In this document: positions 58,470 through 64,000 of the stretch, in pieces
How positions within the stretch are numbered: the first letter of the stretch is position 1
How the letters are laid out: each line of letters begins with the position of its first letter
Assembly (NCBI RefSeq): GCF_036785885.1
Contig: NC_092329.1
Span: 17,378,449-17,442,448 of the forward strand
Direction: 5' to 3'
Length of the DNA stretch: 64,000 nt
Origin: Coffea arabica
Taxonomy: Eukaryota > Streptophyta > Magnoliopsida > Gentianales > Rubiaceae
Translations under genes and position numbers: made by a program
The notes under the pieces: model-generated
Told to the model about the DNA's origin: nothing
Databases searched by the model: none
The model's input: the letters and a program-made list of their open reading frames with translations, nothing else

Positions 58470-60585
58470 ATCAAATAATTGCCGTGTAGGACTCCTTGAA
58501 TGGAGCAAGTCCGAATTTGGCAATATCAATAGAAAGGTAGATATTCTGTAGAACAAAATTACACGCCTTTAGCAAAGTGAGCTCACAGATCCAGTGAAAG
58601 TCGAGATAGGATCTTTGACTAATTAATTGGAACATCTTCTTGATCAAGAAAATCTGTTGTGGAAACAAAGAAGTAAAATGCAATGGATGTGGGAGGGTGA
58701 TCGTAACACCGCTTTTTTTTCATGCTTAAGCTACCAAGAGAAGGAAACAAAATCAAATTGATGACCTTTTTATCACTGCTGGTGAATGGTGTAATGCTAA
58801 TAAAGATTTAGAATCTATCATTCTTGACCATGTTGGCACTATCTTTGCTTCCTCTCAACCATCGCCTGGTCATGTCAATACTGTCACTGAAAGTGTAAAG
58901 AAGAAAGTGATTGATCAGATGAATAATTCTCTACTAAAAACCTTCATGCCAATTGAGGTAACCAAAGCTTTATCAGAAATGCATCCCCTTAAGTCTTCCA
59001 GTCTCGATGGTCTGAGTCCTATTTTTTACCAAAAGTTCTGGCACATTGTAGGAACTGATATCATTAATTGGGTTCTATCCTTCCTTAACTATGGTCAGTT
59101 ATATGAGTGCCTTAATTTCACTTTTGAGCTTCTCATTCCTAAATGTCAAAGTCCATCCAATATTACACAATTTCATCCCATTAGTCTTTGTAATGTACCT
59201 TATAAACTAGCATCAAAAGTTGTTGCCAATAGGCTTAGTCTAATTCTGGCAAATATCCTCTCGCCCGACCAATCAACTTTTATTCCCAATCGTTTAATCA
59301 CTGATAATATTTTAGTAGCTTATGAACTTAATCACTTCCTCAAAACTAAAACCTCTAACAATGAGGGATCTATGTCTATTAAATTAGACATGAGAAAAGC
59401 CTTCGACAAGGTTGAATGGGTTTTTTTTTTTTTGCAACAAATGATGTTAGTTTTAGTTTTCGATGCAAAATTTGTTGACATTATTTTTTGTTGCTTTTCT
59501 ACTATTTCATATTCTTTCCTACTCAATGGTTCTCAATTTGATTTTCTTCGACCTGAACGTGGCATAAGATAGGGTGATCCTATTTCACCTTATCTTTTCC
59601 TCATTTGTGCCGAAGCTTTTTCTTGTCTACTTCAAGAAGCTGAACGCTGCAATAAAATATTGGGAGTTCACATTGGAGCCAAGTGCCTAAGAATTTCTCA
59701 TTTGCTCTTTGCAGATGATAGCCTTCTTTTTTGCAAGGCTTCATTTGAGGATACCCGGAACATCAGTAAAATTTTAAGAACCTACAAATCTGCATCAGGC
59801 CAAGAAGTTAATTTTAACAAATTTACAGTTGTTTTCAATAAAAACACTAATGTTGCTGTCAGACATAGTATCTACAAATTCTTAGGCATTAAAGAGGTTG
59901 CAACCCACGACAAGTACCTTGGTCTACCGATTGTCATCGATTGCTCCAAAACTGAAGTCTTTTCATCTATAAAGGATACAATCTGGCAAAGAATACATGG
60001 ATGGAATAAGAAACACCTCTCCAAGGTAGTAAGAGAATAATGATTAAGGTAGTAATCCAAGCAATACCAAATATTTCATGTCTTGTTTCAAATTCCCAAA
60101 TTCTTTACTGCCAGAAATACAGGATATGATAAGTGATTTTTGGTGGGGTGATTGTATCAAGTAACATCCCGTTCATTGGATAAGTTGGGATAAACTTTGC
60201 ACTTCAAAAGATGCTGGCGGGATGGGCTTTCGACAATTGAAAGCTTTCAATCTAGCTCTCTTGGCTAAACAAGCTTGGCGTATCACGACCCAACCGTCAT
60301 CTCTACTTCATCAAGTGTTCAAAGCAAAATACTTCCCTAATACTGATTTTTTTCAGGTGGAGGTGGGATCTCATCCTTCCTTCACTTGGCGAGTTATATG
60401 CGAAGCTCGTAAATTTTTAATTATAGGTAGTAGATGGCGAGTGGGAAACGGTCATGATATACAAATATGGAAAGATAGATGGCTACCTAGGCCTTATACC
60501 TTCAAGGTTATATCAAGATCGGATAAATTGCCGGAAGACTCAACTGTCAACTGCCTAATTGATCATGAAACGAGTTCCTAGAAGA
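58470..60585 (+). pseudogene. LINE ORF2 reverse transcriptase domain, broken
   Basis: Visible in order: EMHPLKSSSLDGLSPIFYQKF, LIPKCQSPSNITQFHPISLC, KVVANRLSLILANILSPDQS, KLDMRKAFDKVEW, GIR-stop-GDPISPYLFL, HLLFADDSLLF, KYLGLPI and MGFRQLKAFNLALLAKQAWR. The FADD catalytic motif is intact. Stops at 58464, 58551, 58574 and 59572 are mostly TAG where related elements have CAG, and a T8 run near 58718 shifts the frame. Confidence 0.85.
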
Positions 60586-61769
60586 TTGACTTACTTGAAG
60601 AGCTTTTTTGCCCTGAGGAAATTGAGCTTATCCTCAGTATGCCGATTGGAGATCCTCGAAATAAAGACAAGCTCATATGGCATTACATGAAGAATGGAGC
60701 TTTTTCTGTAAGAAGTGCTTATCACCTCATAAAGTAAAGATCATCCGATTGGGAGAACAATCTATCATGTAGCAATAGAGGAAACAGGAAAGTCTGAAAC
60801 ATTTTGTGGAACCTGAATCTGCCAAATAAGGTTAAGATCTTTCTAAGGAGAGCATGTCAGGATATTCTTCCAACAAACTCTAAGTTTGGCAATAAAGGAA
60901 TTACAATGAATCCTATCTGTCCTCTTTGTTCGGCATCTAAGGAAGACACTAATCATCTTTTCTTGAGGTGTCCTGTTGCTATTCAGGCTTGGGCACTTAG
61001 TTTCTTAACGCACAAAGTGCTTCATGCCCTTAAACGTCAATTTACCTCTTGGTTACCAAATCTCTTCTTGAAACTCCCAAGGAAAGACATGGAGCTAACA
61101 GGTATAATCTTATGGAACTTTTGGAATAATAGAAATGGCGCTATTTTTGATGTTGCATATAAAGACTCCCTCAACATTGTATCTCTCTCCATTTCATATA
61201 TTCAGCAATTTCATGATGCTCACTCGTCAATTCTAGGGCCATCTCCTGCCATAAGAAGGTCTCACTCTCATCAACCTCAATGGATTAAGCCATCTAACGG
61301 TTATTGCAAAGCAAATTTCAATGAAGCTATCTTTCCCAGCAATGCGTCATCCGGCATTGGAGTAGTAATCAGGGATGATGAAGGGTTTTTTATTGCAGGC
61401 TTTACACAAAAAATCTCTGGGCTTATGGATCCATCAATAGTGGAATCTCGTGCTACTAAATACACAATGAAACTTCTTCACCGGTTGAATCTACAACAAG
61501 TTGTTCTTGAAGAAGACTCTCAAAGTGTCATCAAACTAACTGAAAACTTTGAACCAGATGATTCTCACTCTGGTATTCTTATTGAAAATGTCATTTTTTG
61601 CTTGCACAATTGCTTGGCTGGGGAGGTTTCTTGGGTTCCTAGAAATAACAATAAGGTTGCTCACCTTTTAGCCAAGCATGCATTATCAATTTTAGATTAT
61701 TGTATGTGGATTGACTCTCTATCTTGTTTTGTTATCTCTACTCTTGAAGCAGATTTAGTTTGTTATTAA
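60586..61769 (+). pseudogene. LINE ORF2 zinc-binding segment and RNase H, partly open
   Basis: From 60804 the frame is open to the end: WNLNLPNKVKIFLRRACQ, ICPLCSASKEDTNHLFLRC (zinc-binding type) and an RNase H with KANFNEAIF, GIGVVIRDDEGF, SRATKYTMKLL, LEEDSQSVIKL and NNKVAHLLAKHAL. The first catalytic aspartate, normally in NFDG/VDGA, is asparagine. Ends at TAA 61769, 25 bases before the A-run. Confidence 0.83.
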
Positions 61770-61828
61770 TAAAATGGTTCGCTTTTTTTTATCAAAAAAA
61801 AAATTTTTTGCCCACCCCTAATCTCTAG

Positions 61829-61988
61829 TAAAGGCTTTCTAATTTGAACAAGTTGCCAATCTCGTTTGGAATCGGACCGGTCAATTCGTGAAAAAAACCG
61901 ATCTCATCTAAATATACTCCAAAAGTTGCACCAAATTCAAGAATATAACTCATTGAAAATTAGTATACTTGTCAAATTAGCTATCATC
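61829..61988 (-). pseudogene. LRR pseudogene, upstream fragment
   Basis: On the minus strand one frame reads ELTGPIPNEIGNLFKLESL, a textbook plant LRR, preceded by VYLDEIGFFH and further LRR-like text in another frame. The last bases join, across the hAT/LINE insertion, to the LG-NSLNGSIP repeat that ends at 54949, so this is the missing N-terminal neighbour of the gene at 53100-54949. It is cut again at 61989 by the second LINE. Confidence 0.75.
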
Positions 61989-64000
61989 TAGATATAGCCT
62001 CTTTTTTTTTAGGGTAAAACAAAGCTTTAATTCATTCAAATCATAGATTACAGCTTTGATCAATGAAGGGGGGAAATCATCCCACTAGACAGTTTTACAT
62101 ACTAAAGCAAGAGACAATTTTGCTAAAACATGAGCCGGCAAATTTCCAGTTCTACAAAATGGGAGATTTTACATCCTTGAAAAGTTTAATAGATCATCCG
62201 GGCCTTGTCTAGTAGATTGCCAAAATCAGAAAAATCCACCTAATCAGAGTTCATTTTTTGAACAACATTAATAGCATCACTTTCAAGAATTAAAGTCTCA
62301 ATTCTCACTTCCTTAACCCATTCCAATCCTTTGACGACAGCTGCAATTTCAACAAATTCTAGAGATGTAGCTTTACCAATTCTCTCCGCAAAGGCTGCCA
62401 AAGGGTGCGCTTCATCATCTCTAACAAGAACATCGATTCCTATTTCCTCTAAAGTCCATGTTGTATCTACATTAATCATCAAAAAACCTTGCTCTAGAGG
62501 ATGCCACCATCTAGTAAATTCACTTCTACTAGCCATCTTACTAGTTTCATGACCTTTAATAAAGTCCAGCAAATATGATTTTGCCCATTCAACTATCATG
62601 CGGGGTTTCATTACCTTTCCTTCAAATATTATGCTATTTCTTGCATACCAGATCATCCACATAATGATGACAATGAGATTTGTCTCTTATTCTTCTCCAC
62701 TTTCCAATATCACCTGCATTAAGTCTTTGAAGCATGAACCGTTAAGTATTCTAACATCCAAATTTAGATCAGGTAAGTGTCAAATCTCTCCAGCATATCT
62801 ACATTCAAAGAAGATATATCGATCATATTCTTGATAATCCCCACATCAAGGGCAAGTAGATTTAAAACCTGTCATTCTTTTACACAAGTTCACTCGAGTA
62901 GGTAATGCATTCCAGCATAGCCACCAAAGAAAACATTTGATCTTAGGGGGGCAATGTCAACTTCCACAATCCTTTCTAGAGCATTTTATCTTCCTTTTGG
63001 GATGATGATTCAACTTTTCCATTCCAATGCTTCAAGAGATCCATTATCATCCATTATGCCAATTTTACAGAAAATTTTCTGTCCTTATTATAACGCCAAA
63101 TCAACTGATCCTCAAGCCTAGTATCACATAGAGGTATCATGCAAATTATCTCAACCTCATGCATTGGCAACACAGCTTTGATTGCATCTTCCTTCCAATA
63201 GCATTTTTGTTCATCAATGAGTTCCAAGACCCAAGTCACAGACCAATTCCTTTTTGCAAACAAAGACGGTCTAAAATTATATGGTTTAGGCAACTATGGG
63301 TCATCCCATTCACGCATTGATTTGCCATTGCCTATGTGCCATCTCAGTCCTTGTCCTAGAAGGCCATGGCTCTCCCATATTCCTTTCCAAACCTTTGAAG
63401 AATTAACACCCTTGCCTGCAAATAAAAAGCTTGAATGAGGAAAATATTTTTCCTTTAGCATTTTCGCCATTAGAGATTGAGGTTGCTAAAGAATTCTCCA
63501 TCCTTGTTTCGCCAACATTGCATGGTTAAATACTGTAAGATTCCTGAAACCCATACCACCTTTAGCTTTTGGCTTGCACATACAATCCCAATTTTTTCAA
63601 CAAATCTTCCTCTCTTCTCTTTTTTAACCCCACCAGAATTGTCTTACAAGGCTAGTAAGTTTGTTACATAGCCCTCCAAACGCAAAAAACATGACATAAC
63701 ATAAGTGGGAATCGCTTGAATTACTGCCTTAATAAGAATTCCCTTACCTGCTTGGGATAAGATTTTCTCCTTCCGACATTTTAGCTTTCTCCAAACTCGG
63801 TCTTTGACAAATGAAAAAATCTCATATCTTGATCTACCAATCAAGTATGGTAATCCCAAGTACTTGCCATCTGATCCAGCCAACTTAACTCCCAATTTTT
63901 GGCATAAATAATCTGCAAGAGAATGGGGCGTATTAGTACTACAAAACATCGTTGATTTATCATTATTAATTTTCTGCCCAAATAGCATTTCATATTGTTT
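61989..64000 (-). mobile_element. Second L1-like LINE, minus strand, runs off the right edge
   Basis: The 3' end with a short A-run (T8 on plus, 61991-61998) is at the left. ORF2 pieces in order from the right: NNDKSTMFCSTNTPHSL, GKYLGLPYLIGRSRYEIF and AIPTYVMSCFLRL (63988-63644); WSVTWVLELIDEQKCYW and DQLIWRYNKDRKFSVKLA (63293-63054); a zinc-binding CP-CGDYQEYDRYIFFEC segment (about 62850-62800); and RNase H (62662-62240). Frameshifts and stops separate them. It was inserted into the LRR pseudogene. Confidence 0.83.
62240..62662 (-). pseudogene. RNase H domain of the second LINE
   Basis: IWYARNSIIFEGK, MINVDTTWTLEEIGIDVLVRDD, LEFVEIAAVVKGLEW and LESDAINVVQKMNSD. The acidic catalytic residues (Asp in NVD, Glu in FVEIAA, Asp in ESDA) are all present, unlike in the first LINE. 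The frame ends before the usual HxxN-type C-terminus. Confidence 0.75.

Larger units (their letters stand above)
55687..61805 (+). mobile_element. L1-like LINE, nearly full length, inactive
   Basis: Order is 5' leader, ORF1 (CCHC-type nucleic-acid-binding), ORF2 (endonuclease, reverse transcriptase, zinc-binding segment, RNase H), short 3' end and an A-run at about 61794-61803. TTTTGCCCAC at 55677-55686 and 61806-61815 is the target-site duplication, made from the last bases of the hAT-like element. Many in-frame stops. Confidence 0.88.
54950..61820. mobile_element. hAT-like non-autonomous element split by a LINE
   Basis: Left end CAGAGGTGGGCA, right end TGCCCACCCCTA (inverse TAGGGGTGGGCA). 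These match the hAT-type consensus CAGGGGTGGGCA that I know from plants. Flanks ATCCCAAG and ATCTCTAG agree at 6 of 8, consistent with a decayed 8-bp target duplication. Without the LINE (55687-61805) the element is about 0.75 kb. Its left part repeats GGGTATCC and GACCCG-like phrases in both orientations near its ends (54975-55100 and 55510-55640). Confidence 0.7.

Noticed and set aside
1-64000. CRISPR arrays, rRNA genes, tRNA genes, bacterial-type operons
   Set aside because: Looked for and not seen; the only tRNA-like sequences are retroelement primer sites, and the regular repeats are tandem arrays without spacers.

Overview
The window is plant nuclear DNA, most likely from a core eudicot. 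Coding exons sit in AT-rich sequence, two genes encode wall-associated receptor kinases with plant-type intron phases, and most of the rest is plant retrotransposons and DNA transposons nested in one another. A coffee-like asterid would fit the transposon families, but that is an impression and not something I can prove. No rRNA, tRNA or CRISPR array was seen.

Layout. 1-7.9 kb: 5' LTR and internal part of a decayed Athila-type Ty3/gypsy element on the minus strand, with a tRNA-Asp primer site and a 75-bp tandem array in its 3' non-coding part. 7.9-12.5 kb: AT-rich spacer, a second truncated LTR of the same family and a frameshifted 5' fragment of a histidinol-phosphatase (IMPL2-like) gene. 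12.6-23 kb: a wall-associated kinase cluster on the minus strand, with two apparently intact three-exon genes (about 756 and 758 residues) and one truncated copy. The second gene needs a GC-AG intron, and its upstream region carries a 103-bp tandem duplication. 24.6-31.8 kb: remains of Ty3/gypsy elements. These are a 3-kb LTR with an initiator-Met primer site, a coiled-coil ORF and the start of gag, then a fragment of Athila LTR, then an oppositely oriented related LTR. 31.8-36.8 kb: no recognised gene.

36.8-52.9 kb: two 1.2-kb direct repeats flank a segment holding a solo LTR (38.2-49.9 kb). That LTR has an internal tandem duplication of about 792 bp, and an 8.0-kb CACTA transposon (40048-48070) sits in its first copy. 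The CACTA element has clear termini, a GCG target duplication and an intact empty site in the sister duplicate. It carries no visible transposase but does carry a nearly complete, frameshifted OST3/OST6 oligosaccharyltransferase gene and at least one more exon-like segment, so it looks like a gene-capturing (Pack-type) CACTA element.

52.9-64 kb: a decayed leucine-rich-repeat gene (minus strand) broken by a MITE, a local duplication, a hAT-like element with degenerate 8-bp target duplication, an L1-like LINE inserted in the end of that hAT element, and a second LINE on the other strand that runs off the window. The only genes I regard as probably functional are the two wall-associated kinases, which would sense cell-wall pectin or damage and signal through a cytoplasmic Ser/Thr kinase domain.
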